From: Balneolaceae bacterium UBA7797 | GTDB taxonomy: Bacteria > Bacteroidota > Rhodothermia > Balneolales > Balneolaceae | NCBI GenBank assembly: GCA_002480645.1 | Contig: DLCN01000007.1 | Location: 66,876 to 130,875, forward strand | Reading direction: 5' to 3' | Length of the DNA: 64,000 nucleotides | Shown here: one piece after another, positions 35,336 to 44,185 of the stretch | Layout: the number at the start of each line of letters is the position of its first letter | Position numbering within the stretch: the first letter of the stretch is position 1 | Notes under the pieces: generated by a model | Databases searched by the model: none | Told to the model about the DNA's origin: nothing | The model's input: only the letters and a program-made list of their open reading frames with translations | Translations under genes and position numbers: made by a program

Positions 35336-35902
35336 TTGAAAGAAGGAAAACTCATTATACTGGTGGCTCCAAGCGGTGGTGGTAAATCTACACTCGCCAA
35401 ACGTTTATTTGACGATTTTGATCAACTCAGGCTGTCTGTTTCTGCAACTACACGAGCACCTCGCGAAGGGGAACAGGATGGCGTTCATTATTACTTCATT
35501 AGTCATGATGAATTTCAGCAGCGGATCGATAATAATGAATTCGTAGAGTGGGAAGAATTCTATAACGGTACCCGTTATGGTACCCTGCAATCAGATATTG
35601 AAAATAAGATTAAATCAGGGTATTTTATTCTGCTCGACATTGAAGTAAAAGGAGCTATAAATATTAAAAAGATATTCGGTGAACAATGTCTGAGTATCTT
35701 TATTCAGCCTCCTTCACTTCAGGTTCTTGAAGATCGCCTTAAAAAGCGGGGCACGGAAAATGATGAAACTCTGGCGCTTCGCTTGGAACGGGCAAAAGAA
35801 GAACTTACGTACTCGGATCAATTCGACCGGGTTATCATAAACGATGATCTGGATACAGCATATGCGAAAGTAAAGATGCTGGTCTCTGATTTTCTGAAAT
35901 AA
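35336..35902 (+). CDS. gmk: Guanylate kinase
   Basis: The 188-residue kinase converts GMP to GDP using ATP. The P-loop A-P-S-G-G-G-K-S-T lies at 11-19, followed by S-A-T-T-R-A-P-R-E-G-E-Q, the GMP-binding Y-Y-F-I-S-H-D-E-F region and the R-L-E-R-A-K-E-E lid. The start is a TTG at 35336 with AGAAGA just upstream; no ATG lies in frame before an upstream stop. It is followed 7 bases later by rpoZ. Confidence 0.95.
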   Translation: MKEGKLIILVAPSGGGKSTLAKRLFDDFDQLRLSVSATTRAPREGEQDGVHYYFISHDEFQQRIDNNEFVEWEEFYNGTRYGTLQSDIENKIKSGYFILLDIEVKGAINIKKIFGEQCLSIFIQPPSLQVLEDRLKKRGTENDETLALRLERAKEELTYSDQFDRVIINDDLDTAYAKVKMLVSDFLK

Positions 35903-35909
35903 CACAACT

Positions 35910-36200
35910 ATGCCAATTAAGACATTAGATATCGAAAGCCTGAAACATGTAACAGGCAACAAATACGAATTACTGGTTATCATGGCGAAAAGAGCTCGTC
36001 AGATCGCTGCTCAGGAAAAACTGGAGCTGGATGAAAAACTTCAGTACTTCGAAGGTTTCGATGATGATGATGAATTTTCATTCAACGAAGAACAAGAGCA
36101 GATCTCAAAAGCATTTGAGAAACTTCCTCATGCTACTCGTCGTTCTATTGAAGAAATGGAAAGAGACGAAATCTATTACAAACGTCCTGAAGCAGAATAG
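35910..36200 (+). CDS. rpoZ: DNA-directed RNA polymerase omega subunit
   Basis: The 96-residue protein shows the omega fold start (MPIKTLDIESLKHVTGNKYE) and the R-A-R-Q-I-A helix that contacts beta-prime. A very acidic segment, E-G-F-D-D-D-D-E-F-S-F-N-E-E-Q, sits in the middle, which is longer and more acidic than in E. coli omega. Omega helps RNA polymerase assembly. The gene is between gmk and coaBC with 7- and 3-base gaps, so it is in the same transcript. Confidence 0.88.
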   Translation: MPIKTLDIESLKHVTGNKYELLVIMAKRARQIAAQEKLELDEKLQYFEGFDDDDEFSFNEEQEQISKAFEKLPHATRRSIEEMERDEIYYKRPEAE

Positions 36201-36203
36201 ATC

Positions 36204-37400
36204 ATGCTCTCCGGTAAGCGCATCATTCTGGGTGTAACCGGAGGAATAGCAGCCTATAAAGCTGTTTTTTTATTACGCGAATTTCAAAAAGCGGGTGCCG
36301 AAGTCAGAGTTACCATGACTCCTTCAGCAACCCGCTTTGTTGGTTCTGAAACCTTTGCCTCCCTCTCGAACCACAGTGTAGCTATAGAGATCTTCCCGGA
36401 CGAAGGGGAATCCGATACCGACTGGACCCGCCATATTAACTGGGGAGAATGGGCCGATCTTTTCGTGATCGCTCCCTGCACGGGAAATACAATCGCTAAA
36501 ATCGCCAATGGTATTTCCGACAATATGTTGACAGCCACGGTTCTTGCCGCGCGATGTCCGATCATGATCTGCCCGACCATGGATGGTGAGATGTACGAAT
36601 CTCCTTCGGTAGTGAAGAATCTCAAAACAATTCAGGAGTTTGGGTATCATATTCTTGAACCGGAATCCGGCTTTCTTGCCAGTGGCTTAGATGGCAAAGG
36701 TCGTTTACCTGAAATAGAGACGATCCTGGATACGGCCTCTGAGATCATCGGTTTTATTGAAGGACCATTACAAGGCAAAAAAGTATTAGTAACAGCCGGT
36801 CCAACCAGAGAGTTCATCGATCCTGTTCGGTTTATATCGAATCCTAGTTCTGGGAAAATGGGCGTGGCTATGGCAAAAGCTGCTCAACGACTGGGAGCAG
36901 AAGTAATATTGGTACACGGTCCGGTAACTACAGATCTACCGGAGGATATGAGATGCATCCCTGTAATCAGCGCTCATGATATGTTTGAAGCGGTGAAAAT
37001 TTATGCTGATGCAGATTATATCATCATGGCAGCTGCCGTCTCCGATTTTACTCCGAAGGAAACTTTTGAGCATAAAGTAAAAAAGGGAAATGCCACTTCA
37101 TCAGTATCTCTGAAACAAACTCAGGATATCCTGCAGTGGTTAGGTGAATACAAGAAGGCTGATCAAGTATTGATCGGATTTGCTATGGAAACGCAGGATC
37201 TGTTATCAAATGCTAAGAAAAAACTGAATTCCAAGAAGGCCGATTGGATACTGGCAAATTCACTTTCTACTAATGATTCCGGCTTCGGTACTGATACAAA
37301 CGAAGTTTACGTGCTCGGTAAAGAGACTGAACACCGGATAAAAGGAACCAAACAAGAGGTTGCAGAACAGGCATTGAATTTTATACTCGATAGTGAGTAA
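36204..37400 (+). CDS. coaBC: Bifunctional phosphopantothenoylcysteine decarboxylase / phosphopantothenate-cysteine ligase
   Basis: The 398-residue protein carries both enzymes of coenzyme A synthesis. The flavin-dependent CoaC half (about 1-185) opens with the L-G-V-T-G-G-I-A-A-Y-K motif and has His77 in R-H-I-N-W, plus the A-P-C-T-G-N-T-I-A-K block. The CoaB ligase half begins near 190 with V-T-A-G-P-T-R-E-F-I-D-P-V-R and has N-P-S-S-G-K-M-G. It lies 3 bases after rpoZ. With panB at 40167-40997, pathway genes for coenzyme A lie on both sides of ppa. Confidence 0.95.
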   Translation: MLSGKRIILGVTGGIAAYKAVFLLREFQKAGAEVRVTMTPSATRFVGSETFASLSNHSVAIEIFPDEGESDTDWTRHINWGEWADLFVIAPCTGNTIAKIANGISDNMLTATVLAARCPIMICPTMDGEMYESPSVVKNLKTIQEFGYHILEPESGFLASGLDGKGRLPEIETILDTASEIIGFIEGPLQGKKVLVTAGPTREFIDPVRFISNPSSGKMGVAMAKAAQRLGAEVILVHGPVTTDLPEDMRCIPVISAHDMFEAVKIYADADYIIMAAAVSDFTPKETFEHKVKKGNATSSVSLKQTQDILQWLGEYKKADQVLIGFAMETQDLLSNAKKKLNSKKADWILANSLSTNDSGFGTDTNEVYVLGKETEHRIKGTKQEVAEQALNFILDSE

Positions 37401-37409
37401 CATCCCTGC

Positions 37410-37835
37410 ATGAAAACAGGCCGAAAAACACTTACCATTCTGCTCTTTCTGGCATGTACATTAAGTTCAGCTATACTGATACTCTCTCCTGAAACCACTC
37501 CATCCTCCGTTCGAACTACCGCACAACTTGATTCACTTATCGTGCTTAGTTTACAAGAAAACGGCTACGATAATGGTACTTACAGGATATTCAATATTCC
37601 GGTGGATAGTGATTTCAGCCGAAAGACCTATCGCTTGGAACTGCATCCTTCCATATCTAAAACGAGTCTTCACCTTAATTTACATCAACGAATGTTACCC
37701 TTCGGAATTCACACCCCGGCCCGGGTCGTTTTTCCTGAGAAGGACATGAATATTTATTTTACCTACGACGGGACCATTTTCAGGACATTGAAGTTAACCA
37801 CCATGGATCCGCAATCTGAATCTGAACCCCAATAG
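37410..37835 (+). CDS. Hypothetical secreted or anchored protein
   Basis: The 141-residue protein starts with a hydrophobic segment of about 24 residues after a short basic N-terminus (signal or anchor), then a small domain that contains R-L-E-L-H-P-S-I-S-K and ends in a Ser/Glu-rich tail. I do not recognise a family. It is 9 bases after coaBC and 2 bases before the lipase, so it is probably in the same transcript. The tail and spacing are the only clues to its role. Confidence 0.6.
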   Translation: MKTGRKTLTILLFLACTLSSAILILSPETTPSSVRTTAQLDSLIVLSLQENGYDNGTYRIFNIPVDSDFSRKTYRLELHPSISKTSLHLNLHQRMLPFGIHTPARVVFPEKDMNIYFTYDGTIFRTLKLTTMDPQSESEPQ

Positions 37836-37837
37836 TG

Positions 37838-38689
37838 ATGTCTGAACGGAAAACACTACTTAAAAGATTGGAATTACAGGAATTTCCCCAACCTGATATT
37901 CTGCAACCCAAATATCCGATATTACTCTGTCATGGTTTTGGAGCTGTGGGTTCGCTCATTAAACCCTCCCCGTTACACGACCCGGCCATGCTTATGCGTG
38001 AGCATGGTGTAATTGCATTCGCACCGAATATTGTTCCTTATGCTTCCATTGAAGTTCGGGGACTTAACTGGATCCGGATCATAGAAACGTTGGTTTCGAA
38101 ATATAAGATCCAAAAGTTCAATGTGGTTGCACACAGTATGGGTGGTCTTGATATGCGATATGCTCTGGCCAATTCTGATATTGGCAAGCATGTAGCTTCG
38201 TTAACTACTGTGGCTACTCCACATCATGGCACTTATCTGGCTAATCTGGTTTTAAAAACCCCGGAGCTTATCACTGAAAAAGTAAGTGAAGTAATGGATT
38301 GGTTTGCCAATAATGTGTATCCGAAAGAAAAATCGGATACGTTCAGTTCAGTGGAACAACTCACCATGGAATATGTGAGAGATGTGTTTAACCCGGCAAT
38401 CCGTACCCCGGAGGATATTCCTGTTTTTTCATACAGTGCCTCGGTTGGTAAGGGCACGGATTATGCACTAAATCCGATCTTTAAAATTCAAAATGCTCAG
38501 ATCTATGAACACGAAGGTGCAAACGACTCCTTTGTTTCTGTGGAAAGTGCAAAATGGGGCGAGTATCTGGGAAATGTTCACATATCTCATCTAAATCAGA
38601 TCAACGTTCAGGTTGGTAAAGAGTTCAGGCAGATTTATTTAGATCTTTGGCTGGGTATTATAAAAACATTAACCGAACGTGGCTTTTAG
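37838..38689 (+). CDS. Alpha/beta hydrolase, triacylglycerol lipase-like
   Basis: I use the ATG at 37838 (283 residues); a GTG at 37835 also reads open. The enzyme has the lipase opening L-L-C-H-G-F-G, the nucleophile elbow A-H-S-M-G-G and the following A-T-P-H-H-G-T that is typical of lipases with a lid. The Asp-His part of the triad likely lies in the D-S-F-V-S and H-I-S-H-L-N segments near the end. There is no signal peptide, so it acts inside the cell or is exported without a classical signal. It is the last gene of the yicC to lipase run. Confidence 0.82.
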   Translation: MSERKTLLKRLELQEFPQPDILQPKYPILLCHGFGAVGSLIKPSPLHDPAMLMREHGVIAFAPNIVPYASIEVRGLNWIRIIETLVSKYKIQKFNVVAHSMGGLDMRYALANSDIGKHVASLTTVATPHHGTYLANLVLKTPELITEKVSEVMDWFANNVYPKEKSDTFSSVEQLTMEYVRDVFNPAIRTPEDIPVFSYSASVGKGTDYALNPIFKIQNAQIYEHEGANDSFVSVESAKWGEYLGNVHISHLNQINVQVGKEFRQIYLDLWLGIIKTLTERGF

Positions 38690-38857
38690 CCTTATAATTT
38701 TCTTTGAACTATTCATAGTTCTCTAACATATGATTGAAAAAGTCTGCTTATCTTTAAGCAGTAACAGAGAACAATAATATCTTCCATCGTAAAAACAGGT
38801 CAAGATCTCACTCAATTTACAGATCCATACTCACTCGAAGGAAGCAAGACTTAGATT

Positions 38858-39406
38858 ATGAAATTACACCCCTGGCACGAAGTATCTATCGGGGATAATG
38901 TTCCGGAATCAGTAACCGGAATTATTGAGATCCCAAAGAATCACCGCGCAAAATATGAGCTCGACAAAGCATCAGGTATGCTTAAACTGGACCGGGTTCT
39001 GTACTCCTCCATCAACTATCCGGCTAATTACGGCTTCATCCCAAAAACCTATTGTGATGATGATGATCCACTTGATATCCTTGTAATGTCACAGATCGAG
39101 ATCGTACCCATGTGTATTGTGGAAGCCAAAGTAATTGGTGTGATGCAAATGATCGATGGTGATGAAGAAGATGATAAGATCATCGCAGTTGCAGCCAACG
39201 ACATGAGTGTGAACCACTATAACGACATTTCGGAATTACCGGAGCATCACATTCGTGAACTTCGGTCATTTTTTGAAGATTACAAGAAACTTGAGCACAG
39301 CCCCGATGTGATCGTTGAACAGTTTAAGGGCAAAAAAGAAGCAGAAGAAGTTGTGCTTCGCAGCATGAGAGACTACGAAGAAAAATTCGGAAAAAAAGCC
39401 GATTAA
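38858..39406 (+). CDS. ppa: Inorganic diphosphatase
   Basis: The 182-residue enzyme hydrolyses pyrophosphate. It is the family I soluble type: the I-E-I-P-K-N-H-R-A-K-Y-E-L start, the Y-P-A-N-Y-G-F-I-P block and the metal site D-D-D-D-P-L-D-I-L-V are all present. The last codon overlaps the stop of the convergent surE gene by 4 bases. The 168-base upstream interval has no clear structure. I see no membrane segment, so this is not a proton-pumping type. Confidence 0.95.
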   Translation: MKLHPWHEVSIGDNVPESVTGIIEIPKNHRAKYELDKASGMLKLDRVLYSSINYPANYGFIPKTYCDDDDPLDILVMSQIEIVPMCIVEAKVIGVMQMIDGDEEDDKIIAVAANDMSVNHYNDISELPEHHIRELRSFFEDYKKLEHSPDVIVEQFKGKKEAEEVVLRSMRDYEEKFGKKAD

Positions 39407-39419
39407 AGCTCTTTTTCCG
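39388..39419. terminator. Possible bidirectional terminator at ppa/surE
   Basis: The region has an AT-rich stem with arms C-G-G-A-A-A-A-A (39388-39395) and T-T-T-T-T-C-C-G (39412-39419), one inner mismatch, three inner pairs and an eight-base loop. It spans the overlapping stops of ppa and surE. Because the T run is part of the stem, it is weak evidence; a terminator for either direction is possible. Confidence 0.35.
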
Positions 39420-40167
39420 CTATATCCTTCAACAACGAATAATCGGTAAGATCGTACTGGATCGGGGTTACCGCTGCGTAACCCTGATTCAACAGATAGA
39501 TATCTGCATCGTTCGAATCATCCAGTAGTTCGAACTTGCCGGTTAACCAGTAATAAGGTCGATTGAAGGGATCTTTCCGGGCTTCATATTCTTCCACGTA
39601 CCGACTGTCTGCCATTCGTGCCCACTTTATGCCTTTATAGTCCCCGGATGGAGCATTTACATTAAAAGTAACTCCTTTGGGTGGTTTGTTATCCAGAACA
39701 AATTTAATGACACGACGTGCCGCTTCCATTGTCCCGGTGAGATCAGCACTTTCATCATAATCGGTACAACTAACCGCAATGGATGGATAGCCAAGCACCG
39801 TACCTTCGGTGGCAGCACTTACCGTTCCCGAGTACAAAATATTGATCCCGGCATTACTACCGTGATTCACCCCACTTAACACAAGATCAGGTTTTCTACC
39901 TTTCAAAAGCTGGTCATGAGCTAGTTTCACACAGTCGGCCGGAGTTCCATTCACCGCTAATCCATCAAATTTACCGGCTACTTTTGTCGCATTCGCACGT
40001 AGTGGTGTTTCAATGGTAACGGCATGTCCGACAGCACTTTGCTGCCGGTCGGGGGCTACGATCATTACCTCACCGAATTCGGCTGCTACTTCAGCTAAAG
40101 CTTTAATTCCATTTGAATAGATTCCGTCGTCGTTACTTACCAGAATGAATGGTTTTTCTGAACTCAT
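39403..40167 (-). CDS. surE: 5'/3'-nucleotidase SurE
   Basis: The 254-residue enzyme removes phosphate from nucleoside 5'- or 3'-monophosphates. The metal-binding N-D-D-G is at 12-15 (Asp13-Asp14), and S-G-V-N-H-G-S-N-A-G and S-G-T-V-S-A-A-T-E-G blocks follow. The gene overlaps panB by one base in a TAATG pattern, which points to translation coupling. A PanB-SurE-FabZ co-operon suggests shared expression more than shared function. Confidence 0.93.
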   Translation of the reverse strand: MSSEKPFILVSNDDGIYSNGIKALAEVAAEFGEVMIVAPDRQQSAVGHAVTIETPLRANATKVAGKFDGLAVNGTPADCVKLAHDQLLKGRKPDLVLSGVNHGSNAGINILYSGTVSAATEGTVLGYPSIAVSCTDYDESADLTGTMEAARRVIKFVLDNKPPKGVTFNVNAPSGDYKGIKWARMADSRYVEEYEARKDPFNRPYYWLTGKFELLDDSNDADIYLLNQGYAAVTPIQYDLTDYSLLKDIAEKEL

Positions 40168-40997
40168 TAACTACCGTATTGTTCGTCTTTATTAGGAAAG
40201 TCCCGGGATTTCACATCCGAGATGTATTGTTTCACCGCGTCTGTCATTACAGAGTTTAAATCGGCATATCTTCTTAAAAAGCGAGGGCTGAAATCCTTAT
40301 TCATACCCAACATATCATGAACAACCAATACCTGACCGTCACAATCTCCACCTGCCCCAATACCAATGGTTGGAATTGATAATTCTTCCGTCACTTTTTT
40401 TGCCAGCCTGGAGGGTATCTTCTCTAATACGATACCAAAACAACCTGCTTCTTCTAAAAGTCGGGCATCTTTGATCAATTGTTCTGCTTCTTCTTCTTCC
40501 TGGGCCCTCACTTTATAGGTACCAAATTTGTAGATGCTTTGTGGTGTTAATCCCAAATGCCCCATCACCGGAATTCCCGCATCCACAATACGCTTAACCG
40601 TTTCGATGATAGGTGCTCCTCCCTCCATCTTTATGGCATGTGCTCCGGCTTCTTTCATCATTCTACCCGCACTTTTTAAAGCTTCTTTTGGCGTTACCTG
40701 ATAACTCATAAAAGGCAGATCTGCTACTACTAGCGCCCGGTCTACTGCACGAACCACACAGGAAGTATGGTAGATCATATTATCTAATGTGATGGGAACT
40801 GTAGTGTCGAAACCGGCCATCACATTACTAGCAGAATCACCAACCAGTAGTATTTCAATTCCGGCTTTATCCAGAATGGATGCCATGGTATAGTCGTAGG
40901 CAGTAAGCATGGAGATCTTCTCTCCATTCTGCTTCATCTCAACGACCGTTTGAGTGGTAATTTTAGCGTGTTTTTGCGGACCTTTTTGAGTACTCAT
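40167..40997 (-). CDS. panB: 3-methyl-2-oxobutanoate hydroxymethyltransferase
   Basis: The 276-residue enzyme makes ketopantoate from 2-oxoisovalerate with methylenetetrahydrofolate, the first committed step to pantothenate. Typical blocks are M-L-T-A-Y-D-Y, V-G-D-S-A-S-N-V, A-I-K-M-E-G-G, M-G-H-L-G-L-T-P-Q-S and the final G-I-G-A-G-G-D-C-D-G-Q-V-L. The stop of fabZ and the start of panB share one base, as do panB and surE. Together with coaBC this shows de novo coenzyme A synthesis. Confidence 0.95.
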   Translation of the reverse strand: MSTQKGPQKHAKITTQTVVEMKQNGEKISMLTAYDYTMASILDKAGIEILLVGDSASNVMAGFDTTVPITLDNMIYHTSCVVRAVDRALVVADLPFMSYQVTPKEALKSAGRMMKEAGAHAIKMEGGAPIIETVKRIVDAGIPVMGHLGLTPQSIYKFGTYKVRAQEEEEAEQLIKDARLLEEAGCFGIVLEKIPSRLAKKVTEELSIPTIGIGAGGDCDGQVLVVHDMLGMNKDFSPRFLRRYADLNSVMTDAVKQYISDVKSRDFPNKDEQYGS

Positions 40998-41431
40998 TAT
41001 GCCTCCTTCGGCACAATAGCTGCTGAAGCTTCGATCTCGCAGGTTACATCTCCATCCACTGTAGCCACTCCGGTCATAGTTACAAAGTTTCTGCGAAGTA
41101 CTCCTAATTCAACTTTAAGTTGTAGTTGGTCTCCCGGTACTACTTGTTTTCTGAACTTACAGTTTTTGATTCCGGTGAATACCATCAGATATTTTTCCGG
41201 GTCTTCCACTTTAGTGGTCATAAGTAAGATGGCACCGGCTTGCGCTAACGCTTCTACCTGCAACACACCGGGCATGATAGGTGCGCCGGGAAAATGGCCA
41301 TTAAAGAATTCTTCGTTGGCTGTAACATTCTTTATCGCAGTGATCGAATCCTCCCCTTTTTCCAGTACCCGGTCTACTAACAAAAATGGGTATCTGTGAG
41401 GGATGATCTTTTTAATGTCTTCTATCTGCAT
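40997..41431 (-). CDS. fabZ: 3-hydroxyacyl-ACP dehydratase FabZ
   Basis: The 144-residue enzyme dehydrates beta-hydroxyacyl-ACP in fatty acid synthesis. It is a hot-dog fold with the helix segment F-N-G-H-F-P-G-A-P-I-M-P-G. The expected active residues are His46 and Glu60. In many Bacteroidota FabZ is fused to LpxC; here it is alone and heads a surE/panB operon. The ATG at 41429-41431 is 37 bases from the next gene upstream (UbiE/MenG). Confidence 0.93.
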   Translation of the reverse strand: MQIEDIKKIIPHRYPFLLVDRVLEKGEDSITAIKNVTANEEFFNGHFPGAPIMPGVLQVEALAQAGAILLMTTKVEDPEKYLMVFTGIKNCKFRKQVVPGDQLQLKVELGVLRRNFVTMTGVATVDGDVTCEIEASAAIVPKEA

Positions 41432-41468
41432 CTTACTACTGTATTTAAATTTGGTGTTTATTAAACCG

Positions 41469-42158
41469 TTACTGGACTACTCCCACATAGATGTAAGCAA
41501 TTCCGCCCGTTAATTTTACGAATCTTTTCTCGGCGAAAGTACCGGCTTCTTCCATCAACTTAATGAAATTATTACCCGCCGGAAAGGTGGCACTTGTTCG
41601 CGGTAAATAGGTGTATGCGTCACGATTTCCGCTCAACCAACCTCCTACCGTTGGCATGATATGCTGGCTGTACAAATTATAAGGCAATTTGATCAACCCT
41701 TTGGGTTGACCGAATTCCAAAACAACCACTCTTCCACCCGGTTTTACTACGCGGGACATTTCTTTCAGCGCCTTAACCGGATCATCTACATTTCTGATTC
41801 CGAATGAGATACTGGAAATATCGAATTTATTGTCTTCGTAGGGCAGATCCATAGCATCAGCTACTTCAAAATCGATCTTCAGACCCGCCTTTTCGGCTTT
41901 TCCGGGGGCAGGATCGATCATCGGGGCACAAAAATCTGTACCCATCACATAACCTTCATCGCCCACGGTTTTCTTGAATTCTATGGCCAGATCACCGGTA
42001 CCTGTTGCGCAATCCAAAACATGATCTCCGGATTTTGCTCCACTTTCCTGAATAGTTTTTTTCCGCCATCCGTGATGAACACCAAATGACAATACTGTAT
42101 TGATTCGATCGTAATCGTCCGCAATATCAGCGAACATTGACCGCACTTTTTCACTCAT
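41469..42158 (-). CDS. ubiE/menG: Demethylmenaquinone / ubiquinone methyltransferase
   Basis: The 229-residue SAM-dependent methyltransferase matches UbiE/MenG: the start region F-A-D-I-A-D-D-Y-D, then V-L-D-C-A-T-G-T-G-D as the SAM-binding loop at 47-56, the S-I-S-F-G-I-R-N-V-D-D block and the final G-G-I-A-Y-I-Y-V-G. As Bacteroidota use menaquinone, MenG activity is most likely (inference), which supports a menaquinone-linked succinate dehydrogenase at 20-23 kb. It lies upstream of fabZ on the same strand. Confidence 0.92.
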   Translation of the reverse strand: MSEKVRSMFADIADDYDRINTVLSFGVHHGWRKKTIQESGAKSGDHVLDCATGTGDLAIEFKKTVGDEGYVMGTDFCAPMIDPAPGKAEKAGLKIDFEVADAMDLPYEDNKFDISSISFGIRNVDDPVKALKEMSRVVKPGGRVVVLEFGQPKGLIKLPYNLYSQHIMPTVGGWLSGNRDAYTYLPRTSATFPAGNNFIKLMEEAGTFAEKRFVKLTGGIAYIYVGVVQ

Positions 42159-42270
42159 AATCTATTGTGCTGAATTTCTTTTCTCTGCCAACAATCATTA
42201 GGCCATAAAGGTTCTTTCGCAGAGCCACAAAATATAAGGATTTGATTTGAGACTGACCCTACTTTTACAA

Positions 42271-42891
42271 CTAAACAGTTACTTCAGAAAGATGCGCTCT
42301 ATGGTCCAGCTCAATTACGCCAAATTCGTCATTTTCCCAGGTAAGATAATTGATGGAGCCATTACAATGTTCGATCTCCTGCATATGTACCAATCCTTTA
42401 CCTACAAAAACTGATAGTAAGATCCGTATCAATCTTCCATGCAAAAAGAAGGCAATATGCTCATCATCCGACTCACGCAGAACTTCCTGCATCTTCTTTC
42501 CGGCCCGATCGAATACGTGTTTTGGTGATTCCCCACCTTTAATCGAATGATCAATATCTCCTGCCTCCCATCGTTGCTGAAGTTGATCGATCTCTTCTTT
42601 GATCTCATGAATGTAGGAACCTTCGTAATCCCCGAATCCCATTTCGTCGAGATCCCGATAGCTTTCAACCACCGGATTTATTTGATCGATAAGTGGTTGA
42701 GCAGTCTCCAGGGTTCTTACCAGACTACTTGTTACTACTTTAGTAATGGGTTTTTCCTGCAGTACACTGGCTACTTCTTCGGCCTGTGCAAGCCCTTTTG
42801 CATTAATCGAGGCGTCAATTCCTCTCCCCTGAAATCGGTGTACTTTGTTATTGTCGGTCTCTCCGTGACGAATGATGTAAACGTATTTCAT
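42271..42891 (-). CDS. Histidine phosphatase family protein
   Basis: The 206-residue protein opens with the phosphohistidine motif R-H-G-E at 8-11, followed by the N-N-K-V-H-R-F-Q-G-R-G segment, and later has the F-L-H-G-R-L-I-R-I-L second His block. It is a member of the broad phosphoglycerate-mutase-like family and its substrate is unknown; a role as alpha-ribazole or sugar phosphatase is possible. The start overlaps the lipoprotein stop by 4 bases, so it is the last gene of a comF-linked operon. Confidence 0.86.
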   Translation of the reverse strand: MKYVYIIRHGETDNNKVHRFQGRGIDASINAKGLAQAEEVASVLQEKPITKVVTSSLVRTLETAQPLIDQINPVVESYRDLDEMGFGDYEGSYIHEIKEEIDQLQQRWEAGDIDHSIKGGESPKHVFDRAGKKMQEVLRESDDEHIAFFLHGRLIRILLSVFVGKGLVHMQEIEHCNGSINYLTWENDEFGVIELDHRAHLSEVTV

Positions 42892-43481
42892 TTTTGAAGT
42901 TTGATATCTAGATATTCGAAATATAATTGTTGAAAAAGTTGCCTTAAACCGTGCTCAAATATTTGTTTTTGATATTCCTGATTCCCCTTCTCTTCCCGAC
43001 TCATTCGATAATGTGCATGGTCTTCTTCGAAAAGGAACAAGGCGCCATTAACTCGTTCTTTAAGTGAAACCGAGTGAATCACCTTTCCTTCAAGCAGGAT
43101 ATCTGCCTCCATTTTGATCTTATAAAAAAGTCCGGAATACATAATATCAGCTGTAAGCCAAAACCGATCTACTGTCACCTTTTTAACTTTGAAAATAATG
43201 TCCGCATTACCTGGGGAATCATACTTTAACCCGGGTAATTGGTCTGCATAGCCAATTAACACTTGTTGTAGTAATTTATCTCCTGTCTTTCCAACATATT
43301 TATTATTCGTGTAATCCTCAGTTAGTTCCTCACTAAACCATGCATTGGAAGAGATCAATATAGGATCATTATCTGCAAATGAGATCTCATCACCATATCT
43401 GACCTCATTCGTCATTGTAAAAGTGGTACCACACCCACTATAAAGCATCACTAAGAATAGTCCGAAAAGAAATCTCTTCAT
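42888..43481 (-). CDS. Lipoprotein of unknown function
   Basis: The 197-residue protein has a signal of about 16 residues and a lipobox-like L-Y-S-G-C with Cys17 as the lipid-modified residue. The mature domain has repeated beta-rich segments (VTVDRFWLTADIMYSGL and YKIKMEADILLEGK) and may form a small sheet. I do not recognise the family. It overlaps both neighbours by 4 bases, so translation of the membrane protein, this lipoprotein and the phosphatase is coupled. Confidence 0.7.
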   Translation of the reverse strand: MKRFLFGLFLVMLYSGCGTTFTMTNEVRYGDEISFADNDPILISSNAWFSEELTEDYTNNKYVGKTGDKLLQQVLIGYADQLPGLKYDSPGNADIIFKVKKVTVDRFWLTADIMYSGLFYKIKMEADILLEGKVIHSVSLKERVNGALFLFEEDHAHYRMSREEKGNQEYQKQIFEHGLRQLFQQLYFEYLDIKLQK

Positions 43482-44155
43482 TTCTTCTTTTTCCTGCTTT
43501 TATGATAGTTGGCAACCCGGATCAGATCGTCCTGCATTTTCTTCAGATCTCCGGTAAGCACGCCTTCTTTCATTCCATATCGAATAAGAAGAATATTAAG
43601 CACTCTGTCTTCGTGGGCCGCTTTAGGGGAATCACTTTTACTATTCAGATATTTAAAAAGCAATCTGAAGAGCCCCACTTTAAAGCCGAAAAACAGTACT
43701 AACCCATACCATATCGCATTAAATGGAATACCAAGATCAAACCCGATAGTGGTTTCCTGTAATGAGATAGCGATCAGAAATAAAGCTGAAGTCCCGTACA
43801 TGAACAGGTCGCTGGTGATAAATTTTACAGCGCCGGATAATGAGACATTAACAAAAGCACTACCGTTAAAGAACCAGAACACAAAGAAAGCGATCGAAAT
43901 AAGAAATGGATAGAGCGGGTTCGGTAATAGCAGGAGTAATACAAAATACAGGATCAATGAGATGCCGTCGGCACTTTTAACCCATGCATCCGCTGCTTTA
44001 ATGATGCTCTCCAAAGAGTGTTTCTTTAAAACTCCGGGAATATATTTTTCAATTTGTCCGGCATTTATTCTGTACCAATTCCCGTCGGAAGTAGTAATAC
44101 CATCCGGCAATTCCATCATTTGCCATTTGGTGTTGTTCACTTTTCTTGATTTCAT
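43478..44155 (-). CDS. Multi-pass membrane protein of unknown function
   Basis: The 225-residue protein has a soluble N-terminus of about 60 residues that contains G-D-G-N-W-Y-R-I-N and A-W-V-K-S-A-D-G, then four hydrophobic spans (about 63-85, 86-105, 110-130 and 140-165), and a basic, Lys-rich tail. I do not recognise a family. It is coupled by a 4-base overlap to the downstream lipoprotein and is 30 bases from comF. Confidence 0.6.
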   Translation of the reverse strand: MKSRKVNNTKWQMMELPDGITTSDGNWYRINAGQIEKYIPGVLKKHSLESIIKAADAWVKSADGISLILYFVLLLLLPNPLYPFLISIAFFVFWFFNGSAFVNVSLSGAVKFITSDLFMYGTSALFLIAISLQETTIGFDLGIPFNAIWYGLVLFFGFKVGLFRLLFKYLNSKSDSPKAAHEDRVLNILLIRYGMKEGVLTGDLKKMQDDLIRVANYHKSRKKKK

Positions 44156-44185
44156 CCCGGAATATACCCCTAATCGCAGAATGAT

